Positions 41,602-49,864 of a DNA stretch of 64,000 nt are shown here, in pieces (the first letter of the stretch is position 1; the number at the start of each line of letters is the position of its first letter). Under the pieces are notes generated by a model. It was not told the origin of the DNA, did no database searches, and was given only the letters and a program-made list of their open reading frames with translations. Source of the stretch: Sphingomonas sp. NFR04 (GTDB taxonomy: Bacteria > Pseudomonadota > Alphaproteobacteria > Sphingomonadales > Sphingomonadaceae); assembly GCF_900114095.1 (NCBI RefSeq), contig NZ_FORV01000006.1:124001-188000 (forward strand). Direction: 5' to 3'. The translations under genes and the position numbers were made by a program.

Positions 41602-42442
41602 GACCGGGCAGTTTGCCCTCGGCGATCGTCATGCTGCGCCCGCCGACCCAGGCCTGGCCGTCCGCCTCATACTCGACGAAGATGCGCCCGCGCCGATCGA
41701 GCCGGGTGCCCTGCGCGGCGACATAGCCGCCGGTCACGCGGCCGCTTTCATAGAGCCACTGCGCGGCCGAGGCGTTGAAGCTGCCGGTCACCGGATCCTC
41801 GATCACCGCGCCGAACGCGCCCTTGAAGATGGTTCGGATTTCCCATGCCACCGGCGCGCCGGCGGGGTGGGGGCCGATCAGGCCGATGTCCAGCGGACCG
41901 TCCCAATGCCGCACCGGCTCCACCGCCAGCACCGCTTCCGCCGACTCGAGCAGCACGGCGACCCAGCCGGGTCCGTTATCCGCCCAGGCAGCGTCGACGA
42001 TCGCGCTCGGATCGATCCGCAGTGCCGCGGCGAGCTTGGCGCGGGTCTCCGCATCCACCGGTCCGCCCCGCAGCAGCGGCGGCGCGGCGAAGGCGAGGCG
42101 GTCGCCCTCGGGGCGGATCGGGATCAGCCCTGCGCCGCATTGCTGGACGATCCGATCCGCCGCGGCCGGTACGCCGCCCGCCGCCAACCAGGCATGGCAG
42201 GCGCCGAGCGTCGGGTGTCCGGCAAAGGGCAGTTCGCGGTCGAGCGTGAAGATGCGTGCGTGATAGTCGGCGCCGGGAACACTCGGCGGCAGCAGGAACA
42301 CCGTCTCGCTCAGGTTGAACCAGCGGGTGATCGCCTGCATCATCGCCGTGTCGAGCTCGCCGCCGCCCTGCACCACCGCCAGCGGATTGCCGGTGAACGG
42401 GCCGTCATGGAACACGTCGACCAGTGAAAAGGGCGTCGTCAT
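41585..42442 (-). CDS. PhzF family isomerase-like protein
   Basis: This 285-residue protein matches the PhzF fold of two similar alpha/beta barrel halves. The N-terminal half has SLVDVFHDGPFTGNPLAVVQ and RWFNLSETVFLLPPS, where the glutamate is the catalytic acid of PhzF. LPFAGHPTLGACHAW is the classic family motif. The C-terminal half has IEDPVTGSFNASAAQWLY. No other phenazine genes are present, so it is one of the many general PhzF-like enzymes of unknown substrate. GGGGAG nine bases upstream favours the ATG at 42442 over the one at 42451. Confidence 0.92.
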   Translation of the reverse strand: MTTPFSLVDVFHDGPFTGNPLAVVQGGGELDTAMMQAITRWFNLSETVFLLPPSVPGADYHARIFTLDRELPFAGHPTLGACHAWLAAGGVPAAADRIVQQCGAGLIPIRPEGDRLAFAAPPLLRGGPVDAETRAKLAAALRIDPSAIVDAAWADNGPGWVAVLLESAEAVLAVEPVRHWDGPLDIGLIGPHPAGAPVAWEIRTIFKGAFGAVIEDPVTGSFNASAAQWLYESGRVTGGYVAAQGTRLDRRGRIFVEYEADGQAWVGGRSMTIAEGKLPGLSALA

Positions 42443-42528
42443 TCGGTGCATCTCCCCTGCCGCGCGCGCGGCGCGGGCACGGGATCGCCGATCCTCGCCC
42501 TGGTGACAAGCGGATCCTGAACAGCCTT

Positions 42529-42561
42529 GCGGCCGCCGCTCCCATCGGAAGCGACGGCCGC
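42529..42561 (-). terminator. Terminator-like hairpin downstream of the porin gene
   Basis: A 12-bp stem with one G-T pair (42529-42540 with 42550-42561) begins about 20 bases after the porin stop. A T run is lacking, so it may only stabilise the mRNA end. Confidence 0.5.
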
Positions 42562-42580
42562 GCAGCCTGGTTCGGGGGGA

Positions 42581-44080
42581 TCAGAAGGTGACGCCGAAGC
42601 CGGCGCTGATCGTCTCGCCCTTGTCCTTGCCGGTGTACGAGCCGGCGCGGTTGCTGGTGTTCCAGTGGATCAGGTTCAGCTGGAGGCGGATGATGCTGTC
42701 CAGATACCAGTTGGTGCCGATCGTCGCGGCATTGCCCTTGGTCGCGTTCGGGATGCCCGAATAATCGATGCTCTCGTAGCGGGCGAGGACTTCGATCGCG
42801 CCCGGGCCGCCATCGAACACCGGCCGCAACACGCGCGGTTGGGCAAAGGTGCCGAGGCGCGGGTTGTACGGCGGCAGGTCGCCGGTGACGAAGAAGCCGG
42901 TGGAGAGGCTCCACGCCTTGCTCTCGAAGTCCGGACGGCCGGCATTGAGGCGCGCGACGCGCTTGCCGGCTTCGCCCATCACCCAGAACGGGCCGGCATA
43001 GCCGCCCAGTTCCGCGCCATAGCCGGTGGTGCCGGTGCCGCCGACCAGCGTGCCGGTCTGCACGCGCAGATTGCCGTTGAAGCGGCCGCCGATCACGGTG
43101 TTGCGGGTCAGCGTGCCGGGCCCGCGCGACGACAGCGCCTCGTCGAAGCCCCACAGGCCGACATGGACGATCGACCGATCGGTCTTGAACGGGTTCCAGT
43201 GCGCGCGCGCCAGCACGGTGCGGCTGTCGTTGATCGCCTGGCTGGCGTCGACACTGTCGCCGCTGATCGTCACCGAAGCGTGGCCGGTCTTCCAGAACAG
43301 GCGCGGCATCAGCGCGATGCCGTAGAAGCCGCGCTGCGGGATGATCGAGGTGGCGACCACGTTGCGCTCGAGGAACGGCGGCGCGTCCGACCCGCTCGAG
43401 CCTTCGAAGCTGCGGTCGTTGAACATGTTGCCGAAGCGGACGTCGTACGAGACCTTGCCCACATCGTTGCGCCAGCCGACGAACATCGTGCCGACGTCCG
43501 AGGTGTTGTCGGCGAAGTCGTTTTCGAACTGGTAGAAGAAGTGCGGGCCGACCGCGCCCTCGATACCGATACGCAGCGCACGGGCGCCGGTGGTGGTGAT
43601 GTTGCGGGCGTCATAGTTCGACCCGAAGGTCGAGCTGACATGGTTGATGATACGACCGCGCATCTTGAACAGATACTTGCCGTCGGCCGAACGGAAGATC
43701 GGCAGGCCGCCGCGCCATTCGGTGGTGACGTTCGAGACATTGGCGGTCGCGCGGGCCTGGGCGACGCTCTGGTCGGCAAGGCCGACGGGGGCGAGCTGCG
43801 GCGCGAAGGAGTCGGCGACGGTCTCGTCATTGGCGACGTTGGTGCGCTTTGCCCGCGCGGCCTGCGGCACCGATATCGGTGCAGCGGCATGCGCCACGGG
43901 CGCGGCGGCCTGATTGCCTTCGATCTTGTCGAGACGGGCGCGCAGCGCGGCGATCTCTTCGGCCTGCGCCTTGAGCAGCTTGACCAGCTCGGCCTGATCG
44001 CCCGGCGTGCTCTGGGCGAGCGCCGGCGTGGCGAACAGCAGCGCCGACAGCGCCGCGCCCGCCAGGAACTTCATCTTCAT
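42581..44080 (-). CDS. Outer-membrane porin, OprO/OprP-like
   Basis: This 499-residue protein has a signal peptide (MKMKFLAGAALSALLFATPALAQ). A short coiled coil follows (AELVKLLKAQAEEIAALRARLDKIEG), typical of phosphate-selective porin-like proteins, and may lie along the peptidoglycan or trimerise. The barrel carries alternating aromatic strands (YLFKMRGRIINHVSSTFG; FFYQFENDFADN; AATIGTNWYLDSIIRLQLNLIHWN) and ends GETISAGFGVTF with the terminal phenylalanine recognised by the Bam machinery. Phosphate selectivity cannot be claimed. A 307-base leader region without genes lies upstream. Confidence 0.9.
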   Translation of the reverse strand: MKMKFLAGAALSALLFATPALAQSTPGDQAELVKLLKAQAEEIAALRARLDKIEGNQAAAPVAHAAAPISVPQAARAKRTNVANDETVADSFAPQLAPVGLADQSVAQARATANVSNVTTEWRGGLPIFRSADGKYLFKMRGRIINHVSSTFGSNYDARNITTTGARALRIGIEGAVGPHFFYQFENDFADNTSDVGTMFVGWRNDVGKVSYDVRFGNMFNDRSFEGSSGSDAPPFLERNVVATSIIPQRGFYGIALMPRLFWKTGHASVTISGDSVDASQAINDSRTVLARAHWNPFKTDRSIVHVGLWGFDEALSSRGPGTLTRNTVIGGRFNGNLRVQTGTLVGGTGTTGYGAELGGYAGPFWVMGEAGKRVARLNAGRPDFESKAWSLSTGFFVTGDLPPYNPRLGTFAQPRVLRPVFDGGPGAIEVLARYESIDYSGIPNATKGNAATIGTNWYLDSIIRLQLNLIHWNTSNRAGSYTGKDKGETISAGFGVTF

Positions 44081-44387
44081 CGTCACAACCCCGTTTGTTG
44101 ATCCTGCGTCGCCAAGGGCAACCGAGTACCAATATAGGACGGGTGCGTTCGAACGATCCGGCAATGAAATGAAAGATGATCTCTTACGTAGAAATGCGTT
44201 AGTGGCCCGCGGTATCGCTGGCTGGTCCAGAAAGACGCGCAAAAAATTCGCTTCTGGACGTATTTATTGTTGAGCATACGGGATTTGGTGGCTCAAGCTA
44301 AGAATCTACGCTGCGCCTAGATCCGATTTGATTAGCGATAGGTTGCCTGGCGCCTAGGGAGTTTCCCGGGGATAGCCGTCGCGACCG
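44081..44387. other. Gene-free stretch upstream of the porin gene, with a hairpin
   Basis: This AT-richer region must contain the porin promoter. An 8-bp perfect inverted repeat (GTCCAGAA at 44225-44232, TTCTGGAC at 44252-44259) with extra inner pairing encloses an A/T-rich loop, about 145-180 bases before the porin start. It may be a leader hairpin or the end of an unseen transcript. Short frames here do not look coding. Confidence 0.45.
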
Positions 44388-44927
44388 TCAGAGTGCCTTT
44401 TCCATGCGCACCAGCGGTACCCGCACCCCCGCGATCGGGGCGGACAGGGTCGGTTCAATCGGGCGATAGCCGCATGCCTCGTAGAGCGGCACGCCCGCCA
44501 TCGTCGCCATCATCTCGGCGCGCGCGAAACCGGCGGCGCGGGCGGCATCCTCGCACAGGCCGAGCACGCGGCGGCCGATGCCGCGGCGGGTGAAGGCGGG
44601 ATCGGTGTACATCGCCCGGATCTTGGCGGCGTCGCGGGCCGGATCGAGCCGCTGGGGCTCGCGGGCGACGATGCTCGCGTCGCCGCCATAGAGCGTCGCG
44701 CGGAACGACCAGCCGCCGCAGCCGGCGATCGTGCCGGCCTCGTCCTCGATCAGGAAATAGCTCTGGTCGGCGATCAGCTGGGTGTCGAGGCCCATCACCT
44801 GGTGGCTGGCGGCAACCTGCTCGGGGGTGAGAAAGCCATGCTGGAGCTGCGCGATCGCGCGGGCCATCACTGCCCGCAGCGCCTCCAAGTCGTCTGGCTG
44901 GGCGAGGCGGTGGGTGAAGGTGGGCAT
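44388..44927 (-). CDS. GNAT family N-acetyltransferase
   Basis: This 179-residue acetyltransferase has the GNAT core: FLIEDEAGTIAGCGGWSF (strands before the acetyl-CoA site), AKIRAMYTDPAFTRRGIGRRVLGLCEDAA with the pyrophosphate-binding R/Q-x-x-G-x-G/A equivalent RRGIGR, and MMATMAGVPLYEACGYRP in the last strand. The substrate is unknown. The ATG at 44927 starts the domain properly; longer frames run into the 95-bp repeat at 45024. It is convergent with nothing and ends near the porin leader region. Confidence 0.9.
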   Translation of the reverse strand: MPTFTHRLAQPDDLEALRAVMARAIAQLQHGFLTPEQVAASHQVMGLDTQLIADQSYFLIEDEAGTIAGCGGWSFRATLYGGDASIVAREPQRLDPARDAAKIRAMYTDPAFTRRGIGRRVLGLCEDAARAAGFARAEMMATMAGVPLYEACGYRPIEPTLSAPIAGVRVPLVRMEKAL

Positions 44928-45023
44928 GGGGGTATCCAAGGTGGTCTGCGCGACGATCCTGCCCCTGGCGGGCAGGGCAATGGCAGATAAAATATTGAGG
45001 CAGCGCTCGCCCGACAATACGCT

Positions 45024-45118
45024 GTCATCCCCGCGAAGGCGGGGATCCATTCGCCTGTGCGCTGGAGGAAAGAACTGCGGCACCAGCGCCAATGGATCCC
45101 CCCCTTTGCGGGGATGAC
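45024..45118. repeat. 95-bp palindromic element, copy 2 of 2
   Basis: It has the same design as 26291-26385: terminal inverted repeats of about 28 bp (GTCATCCCCGCGAAGGCGGG and the matching TTGCGGGGATGAC end) and the core CCTGTGCGCTGG-GGAAAGAAC. It lies between the GNAT gene and the end of the dehydratase gene. Confidence 0.88.
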
Positions 45119-45162
45119 GGCGGTTTTGGGGCTATCGCCGTCCCCTATTCCATATGCGATTG

Positions 45163-45186
45163 CCCTCCCCCTGGCGGGGGAGGATT
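45163..45186. repeat. Short GC-rich palindrome at the 3' end of the dehydratase gene
   Basis: CCTCCCCCTGGCGGGGGAGG is the same hairpin found in the 51-bp repeats around the DUF559 gene. It sits 11 bases beyond the dehydratase stop and may serve as its terminator. Confidence 0.7.
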
Positions 45187-45196
45187 GTTGCCGCCC

Positions 45197-46990
45197 TTAG
45201 TGATTATCCCGCGGGATGCCGTGGGTCTGGGCGATGCGCTGGAACTGTTCGGCGCCTTCCAGGATCGCGCCGGTGTTCATCTGGCCGACCACGGCGCGCT
45301 GGATCGCCTGCCACGGCGTCTGCGACGCGGGATAGGCAAAGCCGCCCGCCTCGGCCAGCACGCGGCGGCGCTCGGCGAGCTCGTCGGCGGGGATCAGCAC
45401 GTCGGCGGTGCCGCGGTTGAGGTCGATGCGCACCCGGTCGCCGGTCTTGAGCAGCGCCAGGCCACCCATCGCCGCCGCCTCGGGCGAGGCGTTGAGGATC
45501 GACGGCGAGGCCGAGGTGCCCGACTGGCGGCCATCGCCGATGCACGGCAGCGCATGCACGCCCTCTCGGATCAGATAGGCCGGCGCGCGCATGTTGACCA
45601 CTTCGGCCGCACCCGGATAGCCGATCGGGCCGGCGCCACGCATCACCAGCAGCGTGTCCGGCGTGATGCCGGTGGCGGGGTCGTCGATGCGGTGGTGGTA
45701 ATCCTCCGGACCGTCGAACACCACCACCGGGCCTTCGAACGCCTCGGGATCATTGGGGTTGGAGAGATAGCGGTCGCGGAATTCGGGACCGATCACGCTG
45801 GTCTTCATGATCGCCGCGTCGAACAGATTGCCGCGCAGCACGATGAAGCCGGCCTCGTTGACCAGCGGCGCCTCGAAGCGGCGGATGACCTTCTCGTCCT
45901 CGATCGTCGCATCGCGGCAATTCTCGCCGATGGTCTTGCCGTTGGCGGTGATCGCATTCTCGTGGATCAGGCCCTGCTGCATCAGCTGGGCGACCACGGC
46001 AGGCACGCCGCCGGCGCGGTAATAATCCTCGCCGAGATATTCGCCGGCGGGCTGCAGGTTCACCAGCAGCGGCACCTTGTGGCCGTGCGTCTGCCAGTCG
46101 TCGAGCGCCAGTTCGGCCCCGACATGGCGGGCGATCGCGGCAAGATGGATCGGTGCGTTGGTCGATCCGCCGATCGCCGAATTGACCACGATCGCGTTGA
46201 GGAACGCCTCGCGCGTCAGGATGTCGGAGGGCTTGAGGTCCTCCGCCACCATGTCGACGATGCGCTTGCCGGTGCGATAGGCGACTTCCTGCCGGTCGCG
46301 ATAGGGCGCCGGGATCGCCGCCGAGCCCGGCAGCATCATGCCCAGCGCCTCGGCGAGGCTGTTCATCGTCGTCGCCGTGCCCATCGTGTTGCAATAGCCG
46401 GTCGACGGCGCCGAGGAGCTGACCAGGCGGATAAAGCCCTCGTCGTCGATCTCGCCCGCCGCCAGCAGCTCGCGCGCCTTCCACACGATCGTGCCCGAGC
46501 CGGTGCGCTCGCCGCGGTGCCAGCCGTTGAGCATCGGGCCGACCGACAGCGCGATCGCCGGGATGTTCACCGTCGCCGCCGCCATCAGGCAGGCCGGCGT
46601 GGTCTTGTCGCAGCCGGTGGTGAGCACCACGCCATCGATCGGATAGCCGTAGAGCAGTTCGACGAGCCCGAGATAGGCGAGGTTGCGATCGAGGCCGGCG
46701 GTCGGCCGCTTGCCGGTTTCCTGGATCGGATGGACCGGGAACTCGATCGCGATGCCGCCGGCTTCGCGGATGCCCTCGCGGATGCGCTCGGCGAGCACGA
46801 GGTGGTGGCGGTTGCACGGGCTGAGGTCCGAACCCGTCTGGGCGATGCCGATGATCGGCTTGCCCGAGCGCAGTTCCTCCAGGCTCAGCCCGTAATTGAG
46901 GTACCGCTCGAGATAGAGCGCGGTCATATCAACGTTGTCAGGGTTATCGAACCAGGCGCGGCTGCGCAGCTTGGGGGCAGAGTCGGTCAT
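45197..46990 (-). CDS. Sugar-acid dehydratase, IlvD/Edd family (L-arabonate or D-xylonate dehydratase)
   Basis: This 597-residue iron-sulfur enzyme resembles Caulobacter XylD and L-arabonate dehydratases along its length. It has SRAWFDNPDNVDMTALYLERYLNYG, IIGIAQTGSDLSPCNRHH, LTTGCDKTTPACLMAAATVN and GYCNTMGTATTMN, whose cysteines bind the cluster. ALPCIGDGRQSGTSASPSILNASPE lies in the C-terminal domain. It removes water from a pentonate to give 2-keto-3-deoxypentonate. Surrounding arabinose-directed genes (GH51, AraD1-like) favour L-arabonate over D-xylonate. It is the second gene of an operon with the mutarotase, 26 bases upstream. Confidence 0.9.
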   Translation of the reverse strand: MTDSAPKLRSRAWFDNPDNVDMTALYLERYLNYGLSLEELRSGKPIIGIAQTGSDLSPCNRHHLVLAERIREGIREAGGIAIEFPVHPIQETGKRPTAGLDRNLAYLGLVELLYGYPIDGVVLTTGCDKTTPACLMAAATVNIPAIALSVGPMLNGWHRGERTGSGTIVWKARELLAAGEIDDEGFIRLVSSSAPSTGYCNTMGTATTMNSLAEALGMMLPGSAAIPAPYRDRQEVAYRTGKRIVDMVAEDLKPSDILTREAFLNAIVVNSAIGGSTNAPIHLAAIARHVGAELALDDWQTHGHKVPLLVNLQPAGEYLGEDYYRAGGVPAVVAQLMQQGLIHENAITANGKTIGENCRDATIEDEKVIRRFEAPLVNEAGFIVLRGNLFDAAIMKTSVIGPEFRDRYLSNPNDPEAFEGPVVVFDGPEDYHHRIDDPATGITPDTLLVMRGAGPIGYPGAAEVVNMRAPAYLIREGVHALPCIGDGRQSGTSASPSILNASPEAAAMGGLALLKTGDRVRIDLNRGTADVLIPADELAERRRVLAEAGGFAYPASQTPWQAIQRAVVGQMNTGAILEGAEQFQRIAQTHGIPRDNH

Positions 46991-47016
46991 CGGAAAAGCC
47001 TTGCGGGAGGGGAAGT

Positions 47017-48150
47017 TTAGTTGGTCGTCGAGAAGCGATAGACGATCACGTTGCGATAGGTCTGCCCCGGATTGAGCCGCGCCGAGCCGAGCGCCGGCTG
47101 GTTGGGCGTGTCCGGGAAGACCTGGGGTTCAAGCGCGAGGGCATCGCCCTGGCGATAGGCGTGGTTCGACTTGCCGATCGCGGTGCCGTCCAGGAAGTTG
47201 CCGGTATAGAATTGCACGCCCGGCTGGTTGGAGAGGATCTCCATCACCCGGCCGCTCGACGGATCCTCGACGCGGGCATGCAGCACCGGCTGGGCGGAGG
47301 GCGCCTTCGCGATCACGAAATTCTCGTCATAGCCCTGGCCGAACACGATCTGCGGATCGCGGCCGTCGCGGATGCGGGCGCCGATGACGGTCGGCTTGCG
47401 GAAGTCGAAGGGCGTGCCTTCGACGGGGCGAAGCGTGCCGGCGGGGATCAGCGTCTTGTCGACCGGCGTGGTGGTCTCGGCCGGGATCGTCAGCACCTGA
47501 TCGTAGATCGAGCGCTGCGAGGCTTCACCGGCGAGGTTGAAGAAGCTGTGGTTGGTGATGTTGACGATGGTCGGCTTGGTCGTGGTCGCGGTATATTCGA
47601 CCGACAGCTCGTTCTTCTCGTTCAGCGCATAGGTTGCGGTAACGGTGAGCTGGCCGGGATAGGCTTCCTCGCCATCGGCGGCGACGTAGCGCAGCGTGAC
47701 GCTGGCGCTCTCCCCGCTCGAAACCTTCTCGACGGTCCACAGCCGCTTGTCGAAGCCCTTCAGGCCGCCGTGCAGCGCGTTGGGGCCGTTGTTCTTGGCG
47801 AGCGTATAGGTCTTGCCGTCGATGCTGAAGGTGCCGCCCTTGATGCGATTGGCATAGCGGCCAACGGTGGCGCCGAAATAGTTGGGGGCGACCAGATAGC
47901 CCTTCATGTCGTTATAGCCGAGCGTCACGTCCTCGGACTTGCCGTTCCGGTCCGGCGCCGACAGCGACTGGAGGATCGCGCCATAGCTTAGGATCGTCGC
48001 GCGCATGCCATGGCCGTTGGTGAGGGTGATCGCCTCGACCTTCTGCCCTTCGGCGGTGGTGCCGAAGGCTGCGCGGGTCGCTTCGCCAGCGTGCGCCGAG
48101 AAGGGGATCATCGCGGTGGCGAGCAGGGCGCCCTTGATAAGATAATTCAT
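47017..48150 (-). CDS. galM: Aldose 1-epimerase (mutarotase), exported
   Basis: This 377-residue enzyme carries a signal peptide (NYLIKGALLATAMIPFSAHA), so it works in the periplasm. GATVGRYANRIKGGTF, NGPNALHGGLKGFDKRLW and VNITNHSFFNLAGE include the catalytic histidine region. The conserved glutamate is in LALEPQVFPDTPNQP. It interconverts alpha and beta forms of aldoses, here probably released arabinose before uptake. GGGGAGAGG lies 8 bases before the ATG at 48150. It leads an operon with the dehydratase and is divergent from the sugar permease, with the shared operator between them. Confidence 0.93.
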   Translation of the reverse strand: MNYLIKGALLATAMIPFSAHAGEATRAAFGTTAEGQKVEAITLTNGHGMRATILSYGAILQSLSAPDRNGKSEDVTLGYNDMKGYLVAPNYFGATVGRYANRIKGGTFSIDGKTYTLAKNNGPNALHGGLKGFDKRLWTVEKVSSGESASVTLRYVAADGEEAYPGQLTVTATYALNEKNELSVEYTATTTKPTIVNITNHSFFNLAGEASQRSIYDQVLTIPAETTTPVDKTLIPAGTLRPVEGTPFDFRKPTVIGARIRDGRDPQIVFGQGYDENFVIAKAPSAQPVLHARVEDPSSGRVMEILSNQPGVQFYTGNFLDGTAIGKSNHAYRQGDALALEPQVFPDTPNQPALGSARLNPGQTYRNVIVYRFSTTN

Positions 48151-48201
48151 GCAAAACCTCTCCCCATGGGCTATCGCTCGCTGCAAGCGGCGACGCGGCC
48201 G

Positions 48202-48236
48202 TTGACGCTGGACATCCGGGTGAATACTCGGACTAG
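48202..48236 (+). promoter_or_regulatory. Promoter of the sugar permease with shared pentose-cluster operator
   Basis: TTGACG (48202-48207) lies 17 bases before TACTCG (48225-48230). The near-palindrome ATACTCGGACTAG (48224-48236) covers the -10 region. Related 13-mers occur at 50713-50725 and 53523-53535. It lies between galM and the permease gene and could control both. Confidence 0.55.
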
Positions 48237-48296
48237 AAAGCGAAGAGCAACCCCGCCGCGTCTCCCCGTGGCAAAAAACGAGAGGATCATACCAGC

Positions 48297-49598
48297 ATGG
48301 CGGTCATGCCGACGTCTAAGGCTGCTCCGGCGGGGGCCGGGCAAGCCTCTCCCCCCACGCAATATGGACGCGCGCTGGCCCTGCTGGCCACGCTGTTCTT
48401 CATGTGGGGCTTCATCACGGTGATCAACGGCACGCTGCTGCCGCATCTGCGCAGCGTGTTCGAGCTCAGCTATTTCCAGGCGGCGCTGATCGAGAGCGTC
48501 TGGTTCATCGCCTATTTCTTCGCCTCGATCCCCTCGGCCAAGCTGATCGAGCGGATCGGCTACCAGAAGTCGCTGGTCGTTGGGCTGCTGATCATGGCGG
48601 CGGGCGCGCTGGGCATGACGCTGGCAGCAAGCCTGCCTTCCTATGGCGTGACGCTGTTCATGCTGTTCGTGATCGCCAGCGGCATCACGCTGCTGCAGGT
48701 CGCGGCCAACCCCTATGTCGCGGTGATCGGCCCGTCGGAGACTGCCTCGTCGCGGCTCAACCTGGTGCAGGCGATGAACTCGGCGGGTACGATGCTTGCA
48801 CCGCTGTTCGGTGCGTATCTGATTCTCGGTCGCTCGAAGGGCGGCACGGCGCATGCCGGCGCGGCCGCGCTGACCCAGGCCGAGCGCCTGGCCGACGCGC
48901 ATGCCGTGATCCTGCCCTATGTGCTGGTCGCCGTGGTGCTGCTGGTGCTGGCGATCGTGATCGCCCGCTTTCCGCTGCCGGCGATGGGTTCGGCGACCAG
49001 CCGCGTCGCCAAGGAAGAGCGCAAGCACCACAGCCTGTGGAGCCACCGCAACCTGGTGTTCGGCATCGGCGCGATCTTCATCTACCTGATTGCCGAGATC
49101 GGCGTCGGCAACCTGTTCGTCAATTTCGTCAGCCGGCCCGAGATCGGCAACATGACGACCGAGCAGGCGGGCCGCTACCTTACCCTGTTGTGGGGCGGGA
49201 TGATGGTCGGCCGCTTCGTCGGTTCGGCGATCATGCAGAAGGTGGACGCCGCGATCGTGCTCGCCGCCTTCTCGATCGCCGCCTTCATCGTGATGGTGGT
49301 CACCGTGTTCACCCAGGGCGAAGTGGCGATGTGGTCGCTGATCCTGGTGGGCCTGTTCCACTCGATCATGTTCCCGACGATCTTCACGCTCGGCATCAAG
49401 GGCCTCGGCCCGCTGACCGAAGAGGGCTCGGGGCTGCTGATCATGGCGATCGCCGGCGGTGCGCTGGTGGCGGTGCAGGGCTGGCTGGCCGACACCTACG
49501 GCCTGCAGCACTCGTTCCTGCTGACCGCGATCTGCGAGCTGTACATCCTGTTCTACGCGCTGTGGGGCAGCAAGCCGACCAACGCGATTGAGGATTGA
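48297..49598 (+). CDS. FucP-family sugar MFS transporter
   Basis: This 433-residue permease has 12 predicted membrane helices. The start is followed by RALALLATLFFMWGFITVINGTLLPHL, the FucP/GluP hallmark. ELSYFQAALIESVWFIAYFFASIPS and LLQVAANPYVAVIGP are further signatures of this proton-coupled fucose/glucose/galactose permease branch. Family members accept L-fucose, L-arabinose and similar sugars, which fits uptake of arabinose by the adjacent catabolic genes. It is divergent from galM. Met at codon 4 is an alternative start. A cluster of three GC-rich repeats follows. Confidence 0.92.
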   Translation: MAVMPTSKAAPAGAGQASPPTQYGRALALLATLFFMWGFITVINGTLLPHLRSVFELSYFQAALIESVWFIAYFFASIPSAKLIERIGYQKSLVVGLLIMAAGALGMTLAASLPSYGVTLFMLFVIASGITLLQVAANPYVAVIGPSETASSRLNLVQAMNSAGTMLAPLFGAYLILGRSKGGTAHAGAAALTQAERLADAHAVILPYVLVAVVLLVLAIVIARFPLPAMGSATSRVAKEERKHHSLWSHRNLVFGIGAIFIYLIAEIGVGNLFVNFVSRPEIGNMTTEQAGRYLTLLWGGMMVGRFVGSAIMQKVDAAIVLAAFSIAAFIVMVVTVFTQGEVAMWSLILVGLFHSIMFPTIFTLGIKGLGPLTEEGSGLLIMAIAGGALVAVQGWLADTYGLQHSFLLTAICELYILFYALWGSKPTNAIED

Positions 49599-49605
49599 GG
49601 AATAC

Positions 49606-49862
49606 CCGTTTCCTCCCTCGCGCAAGCGGGGGAGGGGGACCGCCGCCGAAGGCGGTGGTGGAGGGGGCGTCGCCGCGGGCGGCGCCCTTTTCGTATGGGC
49701 GGGAGGGCCCCCCTCCACCACGCCGCTGTCGCGGCGCGGTCCCCCTCCCCCGGAGCTGTGCTCCGAGGGAGGAAACGCTTCAAAGGTAACGAAGAGCATT
49801 GCCTCTCCCGCGAAGCGGGGGAGGGGGACCGCCGCCGAAGGCGGTGGTGGAGGGGGGGGCAC
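49606..49862. repeat. Cluster of three GC-rich palindromic repeats
   Basis: Copies at about 49612-49668 and 49802-49858 share an identical 38-base core beginning GCGGGGGAGGGGGACCGCCG. An inverted copy at about 49703-49778 has the same flanks but different hairpin sequences, as if changed by compensating substitutions. The cluster fills the gap between the permease and the convergent GntR gene. Confidence 0.85.
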
Positions 49863-49864
49863 CC

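Noticed and set aside
41585..42442. A phenazine biosynthesis locus
   Set aside because: PhzF-like proteins are widespread without phenazine genes, and none of the other phz genes is present.
42581..44080. Phosphate-selective porin as a firm functional call
   Set aside because: The fold and coiled coil fit the OprO/OprP group, but the phosphate-binding arginine/lysine ladder cannot be confirmed by eye and no pst or pho genes are near.
45092..47020. A 642-codon open frame on the + strand
   Set aside because: It is antisense to the complete dehydratase gene and starts inside a repeat element.
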